The notes below the pieces were generated by a model. That model did no database searches and was not told the DNA's origin. It saw nothing but the letters and a program-made list of their open reading frames with translations. From assembly GCA_958296125.1 (NCBI GenBank), contig OY282444.1, positions 1,054,001-1,118,000 on the forward strand: a stretch of DNA of 64,000 bases. Reading direction: 5' to 3'. Every line of letters starts with the position of its first letter. Positions within the stretch are counted from its first letter, which is position 1. This document shows, one piece after another, positions 15,480 to 23,381 of the stretch. The position numbers and the translations under genes were made by a program. This stretch comes from an uncultured Poribacteria bacterium (GTDB lineage: Bacteria; Poribacteria; WGA-4E; PCPOR2b).

Positions 15480-16421
15480 ATGTATAGTGCTGCAAAAATC
15501 TTTGAACAGCTCCCGAACTTCCCATCCTGTCACGCCTCAACAATCACCGAGCTGCCCAACGGCGATCTGCTTGCTGCATGGTATGCCGGATCACGAGAGG
15601 GGGAGAAAGATGTGGCAATCTTCACCTCGCGACGTTTTTACGGCAGCGAAGGTTGGATCGAGCCGGAAATGGTTGTGAACACCCCAGATTGCTCCGAAGG
15701 TAACCCTGTCCTGTTTGTGGATACGAATAATCAAATCTGGTTGTTCTACGTCACAATGTACGGCAACCGCTGGACACAATGCAAAATGTATTACCAAAAG
15801 TCTAGCACGATGGGATATAGTTGGGATGAGAGCGTGATTCTCCGTGAGGAATTAGGATGGATGACGCGCAACAAGCCGCTCCATCTCTCCAATGGCGAAA
15901 TCTTGCTGCCGGTCTACGATGAACGGAATTGGCATTCTATGGCGATGATCTCCGGCAACGGCGGCGAGACGTGGGACACGCATGGGGACTTGTCGAGCTC
16001 GAAGGGAATTATCCAGCCAACGGTTGTTCAGCGAACCGATGGCAGCTTGCTAATGTTGATGCGCAGCCGGGATGGAGAGATTTGGCGTTCGACCTCCAAA
16101 GATTTGGGAAGGACCTGGGAGGCGGCCCGTCCAACGGATTTGCCGAACCCCAACAGCGGCATCGATATGGCCTACTTGCACAACGGAAACATCGCACTCG
16201 TTTACAATGATACGCAGCGTGGGCGCACCCCCCTGACAGTAGCGTTATCAATCAACGAGGGGGAAACGTGGGCATACAAACAACACCTCGAAACCGAGGA
16301 GGGGGAATACTCCTATCCCGCTATTATCCAAGCCCACGATGGCGGCATCCATATCACCTATACCTACCGACGCACCAGCATCATGCACGTTGAAGTCGAT
16401 GAAGAGTGGATTCAAGAATAG
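15480..16421 (+). CDS. BNR-repeat protein, sialidase-like
   Basis: A 313-residue six-bladed propeller of the BNR_2/exo-alpha-sialidase type. Asp-box motifs (S/T-x-D-x-G-x-T/S-W) recur: SSTMGYSWDE, SGNGGETWDT, SKDLGRTWEA and SINEGETWAY. No signal peptide is seen. Relatives are usually annotated as neuraminidases or other exo-glycosidases, but true sialidase activity is not assured because the arginine triad cannot be placed by eye. I chose the ATG at 15480, the first outside the tnpB element; an in-frame ATG at 15459 lies inside it. The nearest ribosome-binding-like sequence (GGGAG, 15465-15469) belongs to the element's right end, so the insertion has replaced the gene's own upstream region. 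Confidence 0.8.
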   Translation: MYSAAKIFEQLPNFPSCHASTITELPNGDLLAAWYAGSREGEKDVAIFTSRRFYGSEGWIEPEMVVNTPDCSEGNPVLFVDTNNQIWLFYVTMYGNRWTQCKMYYQKSSTMGYSWDESVILREELGWMTRNKPLHLSNGEILLPVYDERNWHSMAMISGNGGETWDTHGDLSSSKGIIQPTVVQRTDGSLLMLMRSRDGEIWRSTSKDLGRTWEAARPTDLPNPNSGIDMAYLHNGNIALVYNDTQRGRTPLTVALSINEGETWAYKQHLETEEGEYSYPAIIQAHDGGIHITYTYRRTSIMHVEVDEEWIQE

Positions 16422-16829
16422 TGTAAGCTGTTGATTGCCTATTTAGAAAATCGATCTATCGTTTTTTCCTGTTGCCTTAAATGTTAAATTGTGGTAGAAT
16501 TAATTGTTCCAATTAAATCAACTTGAGGAGTTACGCAACTCACGCAGGATGGATGGAGCGGACAAAGGGGCATGAAAAATGAGTACGGAAGATATTGAGA
16601 TCGCAGTTTAGTTACATGTACATCCACAATCGTAAGCTTGATAGGGACAACTTCAACTGATTGACGAATGCAATTTGTTCTTGCGTCAAAGCGTTTTTTA
16701 GCGTATCATACGTTATCTAAGGGCAATCAGGATGCCATTTTCTTAAACGTTGAGAGCGGGGTTAGCTGCATGACTTCTAAACTGTTGAAATTTTGGTTTC
16801 ATATACCCATATTGTGAACTGCGTGAAGA
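16422..16829. other. Intergenic region, 408 bases, with a candidate promoter
   Basis: The only supported element is a promoter-like sequence on the plus strand, TTGCCT-N17-TAGAAT at 16472-16500. It is followed by a 10-codon frame (ATG 16579, MSTEDIEIAV). No gene family is recognisable, so it may serve a small RNA or the small membrane gene downstream, or be left over from a lost gene. Confidence 0.4.
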
Positions 16830-17166
16830 ATGGTTACAGAAACTTCGAGTTATTTCGTTCTCATATTGGTGGCCCTGATTGTTCTAGTAATCGTCTGCGG
16901 GGTGGTCCGATTCAGTTATCGGCATCAAGACACCCCTGTTCCTCCCAAAATTGAGGGGGAACAAGATCCAACAGAGCGCATGACCTCAACGCCAACGAAG
17001 CCAAATGAACCTCGTAAAGACTTCAGAGGAAACACCCCCTGTTGAGACACTAGAGCAGGTCGAGCGCGAAATAAGTGAAATCATTGAGCATCTTGAAGCC
17101 CTTCATGTGCCAGAACCAGTGAATCAGGGGTTTCTTAGTCAACAAGTTAACACCCGTCAAGCCTAA
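16830..17166 (+). pseudogene. Small single-pass membrane protein with a frameshift
   Basis: ATG at 16830 opens a frame with one clear membrane helix (YFVLILVALIVLVIVCGVVRF, residues 8-28, given in the one-letter code up to VVR) and a proline-rich tail, closing at 17045. If one T is skipped near 17022, translation goes on smoothly through SEETPPVETLEQVEREISEI, IEHLEALHVPEPVNQ and a final QQVNTRQA, ending at 17166. The second part is acidic, helical and protein-like, so the original gene was probably about 111 codons. Either the gene is broken by one base or the assembly carries an error. I recognise no family. The start has only a weak GAAGA site. Confidence 0.5.
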
Positions 17167-17236
17167 GCCGGGTACAATATAGAGGACGTAAGTCCTGAGT
17201 TTCTTAAATTCTACACATAATTGGAGATTGATCCAC

Positions 17237-19273
17237 ATGCCAAATGCCCTTTTTGTTTATCCTGAGTTCCCGCCATCGTATTGGGGCTATAAATATGCCT
17301 TGGACTTTGCGGGCAGAAAATCAGCCATGCCGCCGCTTGGCCTGCTGACCGTCGCCGGAATGTTCCCGAAAGATTATCAACTCAAAGTCGTTGATATGAA
17401 TGTAACCTCCTTGACGGATGCAGATCTCAATTGGGCGGATGTCGTCTTAACCTCCACGATGATCGTCCAAAAAGAATCGTTGTATCAGGTCATTCAGCGA
17501 TGTAATCGAGTTGGGGTTCCCGTTGTCGCCGGTGGGCCGCACCCCACTTCCTATCATGACAATATCAGAGAGGAAACGGATGGAAAAGTTGACCACTTTC
17601 TCCTTGGCGAAGTAGAAGAAATATTTGATGATTTTCTCACAGATCTGGAAGCAGGGGTTGCCAAAGATATATACAAGGAAAAGAGAAAGCCGGATATAAC
17701 TCAAGCCCCCCTGCCCCGTTATGACCTTATTAACATCCACGATTACGGCTCAATGGCACTCCAATTTTCTCGTGGATGCCCGTTTGACTGCGAATTTTGC
17801 GACATCACCAAGCTGTTCGGTCGTGTACCGCGCACCAAGAGCAATGAGCAGATGATGGCGGAGTTCGATCTGCTCCATCGGCTCGGTTGGCAGGGCTCGC
17901 TTTTTGTAGTTGATGACAATTTCATCGGGAATAAACGGGATGCCATGCGTTTGCTTCCTGCAGTGAGCTCTTACCAAAAAGCAAGAAATTATCCGTTCAA
18001 GTTGTTCACTGAAGCGAGTGTGAATCTCGTCGAAATTCCAGAGATGTTAGATGCGATGAGTGATGCCGGGTTTGACATGGTATTTTTGGGAATCGAAAGC
18101 CCGAATGAAGATGCCTTACTGATGACGAAAAAGAAGCAGAACACGAATAAAGAAGAAGATGCAGGCAGCTATTTACTCCGTGCCATTCGCCAGATACAGA
18201 ACAGCGGCATGGAAGTGGCCGGGGGTTTCATTATTGGAATGGATGGGGACAAAGAATTTGATTCGCATATTCGGTTCATTCAAGAGGCTGGGGTTCCAAT
18301 GGCGATGGCGGGTTTGTTGACTGCTTTGAAGGAGACGAATCTTTACCATCGGCTCCAAGGTGAAGGACGTTTGCTTGACGAGTCTACAGGGAACAACACT
18401 GACATCACGTTAAATTTTGTACCGGAACTCCCACGAGAACACTTGATTGCCGAATATAGACGGGTCGTTTCCACGTTGTATGATCCGACTTTGAAGAACT
18501 ATTTTGAACGTTGTCTGACGTTGATTAAGCATCTTAAGCCTGTCAGCCATCCGGCGGGGAAAAAGATTGGCAAGATGGAGCTAATGGCTGTCGCTAGGTC
18601 AATTAAGCGACAACTTTTCTCCAAACAGGGACCGGCTTACCTCCGGTTTTTAATAAAGGTGCTCAAAGATTATCCAAGTATGTTTATGCTTGATAAGGCA
18701 GTGCGCCTCGCCATTCATGGGTATCATTTTGAAAAAATGACCAGCCAGACGGTTGCTGTTGATAATTTCAAACAGTATTTGACGAAGGAGTTCAACGCCT
18801 TTGAGGAGATTGTGTCTCACCCCCAAGGCCATCGGGATTCCGAGCAACTTGGAGCGGTTTTAAAACCGCTAAAAGCAGACGTGGGTCGTATTGGAGAGAT
18901 TCGTTCGCACGCACAAGAACTCTTAGCACGTGTCTACACACAATATGAAGACATCCATGAGGATTTTAGATATAGTGTGCGGGACGCGCTCGATACTTTT
19001 CAGAAATCTGTGTTCAAACATTATCTGGAAGCCGAGTTCGGCGCATTTAAGGAAACTGCTTCCCGGTTCGCCAAAGCGGGCGGTAATCGAATCAGTGAGG
19101 TTGGTGAGCATGCGGGTGAACTTTTGGCGCGTGTTCATGCACAATATGAACGGATTCACAAAGACTTTAGATATGGCATCCGTGATTCCCTTATTTCTTT
19201 CCAAGAATCTGTGAAATCTCATCTGGATCAGCTTGTGGGTCCAGTCCCAATCGAAATCAAAAGTTTCGACTAG
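17237..19273 (+). CDS. B12-binding radical SAM protein with C-terminal helical repeats
   Basis: About 678 residues. An N-terminal cobalamin-binding-like domain (YPEFPPSYWGYKYALDF, then MPPLGLLTVAGM) precedes a radical SAM core with the cluster motif CPFDCEFCDI near residue 180. A region typical of this class, probably DUF4070, follows (FIIGMDGD, then LTALKETNLYHRL). The last 180 residues hold two tandem helical repeats, each with (S/H)A(Q/G)ELLARVxxQYExIHxDFRY and a DxxxxFQxSV close. Their role is unknown. The family methylates or rearranges unactivated carbons in lipids and natural products; the substrate is not predictable. ATG 17237 has GGAG 10 bases upstream. An 18-bp palindrome lies in frame at 18853. 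Confidence 0.85.
   Translation: MPNALFVYPEFPPSYWGYKYALDFAGRKSAMPPLGLLTVAGMFPKDYQLKVVDMNVTSLTDADLNWADVVLTSTMIVQKESLYQVIQRCNRVGVPVVAGGPHPTSYHDNIREETDGKVDHFLLGEVEEIFDDFLTDLEAGVAKDIYKEKRKPDITQAPLPRYDLINIHDYGSMALQFSRGCPFDCEFCDITKLFGRVPRTKSNEQMMAEFDLLHRLGWQGSLFVVDDNFIGNKRDAMRLLPAVSSYQKARNYPFKLFTEASVNLVEIPEMLDAMSDAGFDMVFLGIESPNEDALLMTKKKQNTNKEEDAGSYLLRAIRQIQNSGMEVAGGFIIGMDGDKEFDSHIRFIQEAGVPMAMAGLLTALKETNLYHRLQGEGRLLDESTGNNTDITLNFVPELPREHLIAEYRRVVSTLYDPTLKNYFERCLTLIKHLKPVSHPAGKKIGKMELMAVARSIKRQLFSKQGPAYLRFLIKVLKDYPSMFMLDKAVRLAIHGYHFEKMTSQTVAVDNFKQYLTKEFNAFEEIVSHPQGHRDSEQLGAVLKPLKADVGRIGEIRSHAQELLARVYTQYEDIHEDFRYSVRDALDTFQKSVFKHYLEAEFGAFKETASRFAKAGGNRISEVGEHAGELLARVHAQYERIHKDFRYGIRDSLISFQESVKSHLDQLVGPVPIEIKSFD
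18853..18870. repeat. Perfect 18-bp palindrome in coding sequence
   Basis: AGCGGTTTTAAAACCGCT, translated as AVLKPL within the radical SAM protein. Identical copies lie at 30559 and 32388. Confidence 0.8.
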
Positions 19274-19299
19274 CCTGTTTGAGTTGTACCTCTCGAACC

Positions 19300-21087
19300 A
19301 TGGGTGGCATCGAAATTGAAAATCTCCACTTCACCTACCCAAGTCGCAATACGCCAACGTTACGCGGGATAGAGGCAAAAGTTGATCTTGAAGCGTTTAT
19401 TCTGCTCACAGGTCCCACGGGCTGCGGTAAATCAACACTGCTACGAACGTTGAACGGATTAATTCCTCACGCTTCAGGAGGAAAGTTGTCTGGCAGTGTC
19501 CGCGTCAACGGCGCGAGTGTTGCCGAACAACCAATCGCTGTGACGTGCCAACAGGTTGGACTACTATTCCAGAATCCTGAAGAGCAACTCTTTTGCCTCA
19601 TCGTAGAAGATGAGGTCGCATTTGGATTAGAGAATCTCGGACTCTCCTCCCACGAAATCAATCAACGGATTGATTCTGCCTTGACGCAGGTTGGACTTGC
19701 CGAATTTAGGAGTCGTCAAATCGCTTCACTTTCAAGCGGACAGAAACAACGGGTTGCCCTTGCGTGCGTATGCGCTATGCAGCCACAAATTCTGTTGCTT
19801 GATGAACCGACAAGTTATCTCGACCCACAAGCCACTTATGACATCCTTGCGATTATCCGCGATTTAAATAGGAAACTTGGCATCACCGTTATTGTTGTGG
19901 GACATCAAGTCAACGAGATAGCACCGTTGTGTAGTCGCGTGTGGCTCATGAACGAGGGCAAACTAGTTTCCGACCTACCGATAGATCAAGCATTCACCGA
20001 TCTGAAGCCGTACTCCCAGCTAGGTGTGCAAGTTCCAGAACTCGCGCAAATTGCGGAACAACTCGGCTTTCCTGAACGCCCACTGACCCTCAACCACGCT
20101 GTGCGGCTTTTTGAAAATTCGCCTCAGGATCCAAAGCAATCCCGATTTTATCAGGCTGAAGCATCTGACAGGCTCCTTAGTCCCGATTCTGCATCGGAGG
20201 AGGACGGATTGGCAGACTTAACGCCTTCCGTGACTCCAAGTAATCCTGAAAATCCTGTGAATCCTGATAATATTGTGGCATCGGTGCAAGGGCTCACTTT
20301 TCGTTATCCACAAAAGGGCTCTCAAGAGCCCTCTTCCGCTGATGCACTGAAAAACATTTCATTTCAAGTCAAGCCCGGTGAAGTGGTAGCCATTATGGGG
20401 GCAAACGGATCAGGGAAGACGACGCTGTTCTTGCAGCTGATCTCGCTCCTTCGCCCGTCAGCAGGACAGGTCCTCATTAAAGGACAGGATACCCGGCGTT
20501 CTAAGCCGCGACATCTCGCAGGTCAAGTGGGGATTGTTTTTCAGAATCCCGATCTGCTGTTGCAAGCAGCAACGGTAGCCGAGGAGGTGGCTTTCGGTCC
20601 GAAGAACTTCAGGCTAGCCCGTCAGGAAGTAGAGGAGCGACTCGAAAAAATCTTGCGGATGTTTGATTTGGAAGCCCTCAAAATGGAAGTCCCTTACGCG
20701 CTTTCACGAGGGCAACGCCAACGCACCGCAGTCGCTGCCAATTTTTCCCTCTACCCAGACCTCCTCCTCCTTGATGAACCGACAACGGGCCAGGATTACT
20801 ATCACCTACAACAACTGATGCAGATGCTTTGCGACACTATGAAGACACAAAATAAAACGGTAATCTTCTGTACCCACGATGTCCACCTCACGCTGACATA
20901 CGCAAATCGAGTGCTGCTGCTTCATCGTGGAGCGCTCATCTTCGATGGAACACCTGATGCCGCTTTTGCGAATCCTGAGTACTTAAAGCAGGCATCGCTT
21001 GTCCCACCGCTGACGATGCAACTACAAGGATTTCAAAATGATACGCCTCCAGCCTCACACGAAAATCGTTCTCCTCGCAATCGTTAG
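19300..21087 (+). CDS. ECF transporter energising unit, two fused ATPase domains (EcfA-EcfA')
   Basis: A 595-residue protein with two ABC ATPase domains in tandem, equal to the two EcfA subunits of a vitamin or metal ECF transporter. Domain 1 has Walker A GPTGCGKST, signature LSSGQKQR and Walker B ILLLDEPT. Domain 2 has GANGSGKTT, signature LSRGQRQR and LLLLDEPT. Both keep the switch histidine (VVGHQ and FCTHD). The linker near residues 280-345 is poorly conserved and carries a 16-bp palindrome read as KGSQEP. ATG 19300 has no good ribosome binding site; a TTG at 19279 is the alternative. The gene overlaps ecfT by 50 bases, so the two are coexpressed. No substrate-binding EcfS is nearby. Confidence 0.88.
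   Translation: MGGIEIENLHFTYPSRNTPTLRGIEAKVDLEAFILLTGPTGCGKSTLLRTLNGLIPHASGGKLSGSVRVNGASVAEQPIAVTCQQVGLLFQNPEEQLFCLIVEDEVAFGLENLGLSSHEINQRIDSALTQVGLAEFRSRQIASLSSGQKQRVALACVCAMQPQILLLDEPTSYLDPQATYDILAIIRDLNRKLGITVIVVGHQVNEIAPLCSRVWLMNEGKLVSDLPIDQAFTDLKPYSQLGVQVPELAQIAEQLGFPERPLTLNHAVRLFENSPQDPKQSRFYQAEASDRLLSPDSASEEDGLADLTPSVTPSNPENPVNPDNIVASVQGLTFRYPQKGSQEPSSADALKNISFQVKPGEVVAIMGANGSGKTTLFLQLISLLRPSAGQVLIKGQDTRRSKPRHLAGQVGIVFQNPDLLLQAATVAEEVAFGPKNFRLARQEVEERLEKILRMFDLEALKMEVPYALSRGQRQRTAVAANFSLYPDLLLLDEPTTGQDYYHLQQLMQMLCDTMKTQNKTVIFCTHDVHLTLTYANRVLLLHRGALIFDGTPDAAFANPEYLKQASLVPPLTMQLQGFQNDTPPASHENRSPRNR
20316..20331. repeat. Perfect 16-bp palindrome in coding sequence
   Basis: GGGCTCTCAAGAGCCC, read in frame as KGSQEP in the linker between the two ATPase domains. 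Identical copies are at 21886 and 24188. Confidence 0.8.
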
Positions 21088-21886
21088 CTGTCTGGTCATT
21101 TTACTCGATAGTCCAATTGCCCTATTTGTGTGTTTTCTGGTAAGCCTCTGCTTCCAAGCATTAATCCCGCCGTCATGGCATCAGATGCGTCTGCTCATCC
21201 TCTTTATCGGATTAGGAACGTGGGGATTGATTTACAGCCAAGCAATTTTTTATAATGAGTTCCCACGAACCGTTATTTTTACACTCATCCATAAAGACAC
21301 ACCTATCATCGGGGGGATGACGGGTGGGGTTCATCTCTATCGCGAGGGTTTGTTGCACGGCACTGTTCAATCACTACGGTTTAACACGACGCTGACAATC
21401 AGTTGTTTTATCATCTGGACGACCCAACCCCGTGACCTCCTGCTCACCCTTGTGAAGCTGCGTGTCCCGTACAGTCTCGCATTTATGGTGACGACAGGGT
21501 TGCGCTATATTCCGCTCATCGGTTCGGAGGCGAAAACTGTAATTCGCTCACAGCAGCTACGCGGTTTTCGTTATTTGCAGTTCAATTTCCTTCATACCAT
21601 CAGCGGCATCTTAAACAGTTTACGCCCAATCTTGACGAATAACATCCGACGGGCAACACACCTCAGTGAAGCCGTTGAGAGTCGCGCATTTGCCCCTGAT
21701 GCTGCCCACCGTACTTCCTTGCGTGAGTTGAAAACGGGACAGCCGGATGTCATCTTGATTACCTTGTTATTGGTCTGTCTATTGAGCGTTATCGGTTTGA
21801 AGAGTGTCTACTTTCTCTATGCTAACGGGCTCTATTATGCCTCTTGGCTGAGAGGTGCGTACACCTTCGCGCGCGAAGTGCTATAG
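21038..21886 (+). CDS. ecfT: ECF transporter transmembrane protein EcfT
   Basis: A 282-residue membrane protein with about five helices. Two short charged motifs that couple EcfT to the ATPases are recognisable: SQQLRGF near residue 170 and AVESRAF near residue 210, matching the Ala-Arg-Gly and Ser-Arg-Gly type loops. The ATG at 21038 follows AAGGA by 7 bases and lies inside the end of the ATPase gene. Together the two genes supply the energising module of an ECF importer; the substrate component must be encoded elsewhere. Confidence 0.85.
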   Translation: MIRLQPHTKIVLLAIVSCLVILLDSPIALFVCFLVSLCFQALIPPSWHQMRLLILFIGLGTWGLIYSQAIFYNEFPRTVIFTLIHKDTPIIGGMTGGVHLYREGLLHGTVQSLRFNTTLTISCFIIWTTQPRDLLLTLVKLRVPYSLAFMVTTGLRYIPLIGSEAKTVIRSQQLRGFRYLQFNFLHTISGILNSLRPILTNNIRRATHLSEAVESRAFAPDAAHRTSLRELKTGQPDVILITLLLVCLLSVIGLKSVYFLYANGLYYASWLRGAYTFAREVL

Positions 21887-21901
21887 GGCTCTCAAGAGCC
21901 C
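21886..21901. repeat. Perfect 16-bp palindrome after ecfT
   Basis: GGGCTCTCAAGAGCCC, starting with the last base of the ecfT stop codon. It could form a strong hairpin in the transcript, but no T-run follows, so it is not a standard terminator. Confidence 0.75.
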
Positions 21902-21933
21902 GTGTAGGTAAAACCGTACAGGAGATGTGGAAA

Positions 21934-23316
21934 ATGGCAGAACGTATCTTAGTCGTTGATGATCAAACCGCAATGCAAGATTTACTAACAGACCTGCTCG
22001 AGCAGCGCGGCGCAGAGCCGGTCGCTGTCGGTACTGTGGCGGACGGGTTGGAGATGGTCTCTAAAAGCCCCGATGCCTTTGATTTAGTTATCCTAGACCT
22101 TGACTTTGGTGAAGGACAGACAAGCGGGCTCGCCGGCTTGGAAGAAATCAAGAAAATCAACCCTTCTCTGCCGGTTGTTATCCTAACGGGCAAAGGCACC
22201 ATCTCGACCGCCGTCGAAGCGATTAAACTGGGAGCTCAAGAATATGTCGAAAAGGATTTTTACATTGAAGAAAACATGGAACTCGCCCTCACACGGTTGA
22301 ACCACCTCATCCGCGCCACAATCGATAACAAGCGACTGCGTCGAGAGCGCGAGTTTTACCGCGAGGAATTGAAGGGACAATACAACATCGTCGGCAAAAG
22401 CCGAGTGATTCAACAGGTGCACCAACAAATCGCAGAAGTCGCTTCTATTCCACGGCCGGTCCTGATTCGTGGTGAACGTGGAACTGGCAAGGAACTAGTT
22501 GCTGCTGCAATCCATAATAACAGCAATCGTCAGAAACGCGCGTTCATCACAATTAATTGTGCAGCATTGGCAGAGGGACTTCTGGAGTGTGAACTCTTTG
22601 GGCAGGAAGATAACGCTTTCACAAACTCATCTTTCCGAGAGGGACGCTTTGTGTTGGCGGATAAAGGCACGCTCTTTCTCGACGAGATCGGCAATATGTC
22701 GGTTGAATTTCAGCAGAAGATCCTTCGTGTGTTGGAATATCAGCAATTTGAGCGGGTTGGCGGCACAAAGACGATAAAGGTCGATGTACGGGTTATCGCT
22801 GCAACTAATGGCGATATGGAGGCGGATATAGAGGCGGGCAAATTTCGGGCAGACCTATATGATCGGCTCGCATTTGAAACAATTTGGTTACCGCCGTTGC
22901 GCGAGCGGAAAGAGGATATTGAGTTGCTATGCTACCATTTCATGGAGCGTCTCGCAGGGGAAGTGGCTAACATCAAGCCAAAAAAACTGGCACCTGAAAC
23001 TTTGGAGTGCTTGAACGCATACAACTGGCCCGGCAATGTTCGGGAGCTCAAGTATGTTATCGAACGTATCACATATAAAGTTGATGGAGATACCATCTCT
23101 CCGCGCCACCTGCCCCAAGAGATTCTCACCGCCTACTCACGCTCTGGCGATGGAGAACCGCTCTCGAATCGGTTGGCTCAAGTTGAAAAACAGATTCTGA
23201 TGGATGTGTATGAGCAGTGTCAGGGCGAGTTGGAAGACATCGCTCGTCAACTGAGCCTCCCATTTGAGTCGCTGAAACAATTGATGCAGAAGCACCAGAT
23301 CGACGATGCACAGTAG
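21934..23316 (+). CDS. Response regulator, sigma-54 activator (NtrC) type, with degenerate GAFTGA loop
   Basis: About 460 residues: receiver domain (ILVVDDQ, phosphoacceptor Asp in LVILDLDFG, Lys in EYVEKDF), AAA+ domain and a C-terminal Fis-type helix-turn-helix. Walker A is GERGTGKE and Walker B is GTLFLDEIG; the arginine-finger region VRVIAATN...LYDRLAFE is present. The loop that contacts sigma-54 is changed: family members have GAFTGA after ELFG, and this protein reads GQEDNAFTNSSF. NtrC-family proteins without GAFTGA generally do not activate sigma-54 promoters, so it may regulate another holoenzyme. No partner kinase is adjacent. ATG 21934 has AGGAG 9 bases upstream. The gene follows the ECF genes closely. 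Confidence 0.85.
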   Translation: MAERILVVDDQTAMQDLLTDLLEQRGAEPVAVGTVADGLEMVSKSPDAFDLVILDLDFGEGQTSGLAGLEEIKKINPSLPVVILTGKGTISTAVEAIKLGAQEYVEKDFYIEENMELALTRLNHLIRATIDNKRLRREREFYREELKGQYNIVGKSRVIQQVHQQIAEVASIPRPVLIRGERGTGKELVAAAIHNNSNRQKRAFITINCAALAEGLLECELFGQEDNAFTNSSFREGRFVLADKGTLFLDEIGNMSVEFQQKILRVLEYQQFERVGGTKTIKVDVRVIAATNGDMEADIEAGKFRADLYDRLAFETIWLPPLRERKEDIELLCYHFMERLAGEVANIKPKKLAPETLECLNAYNWPGNVRELKYVIERITYKVDGDTISPRHLPQEILTAYSRSGDGEPLSNRLAQVEKQILMDVYEQCQGELEDIARQLSLPFESLKQLMQKHQIDDAQ

Positions 23317-23321
23317 AACCA

Positions 23322-23341
23322 ACGACCTTTTAAAAGGTCGT
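23322..23341. repeat. Perfect 20-bp palindrome
   Basis: ACGACCTTTTAAAAGGTCGT, 5 bases after the regulator's stop codon. Identical copies are at 29307 and 32439. Confidence 0.8.
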
Positions 23342-23381
23342 ACCCAGATTGAACCAAAAATCAGATTAGGGGAACTTTATC

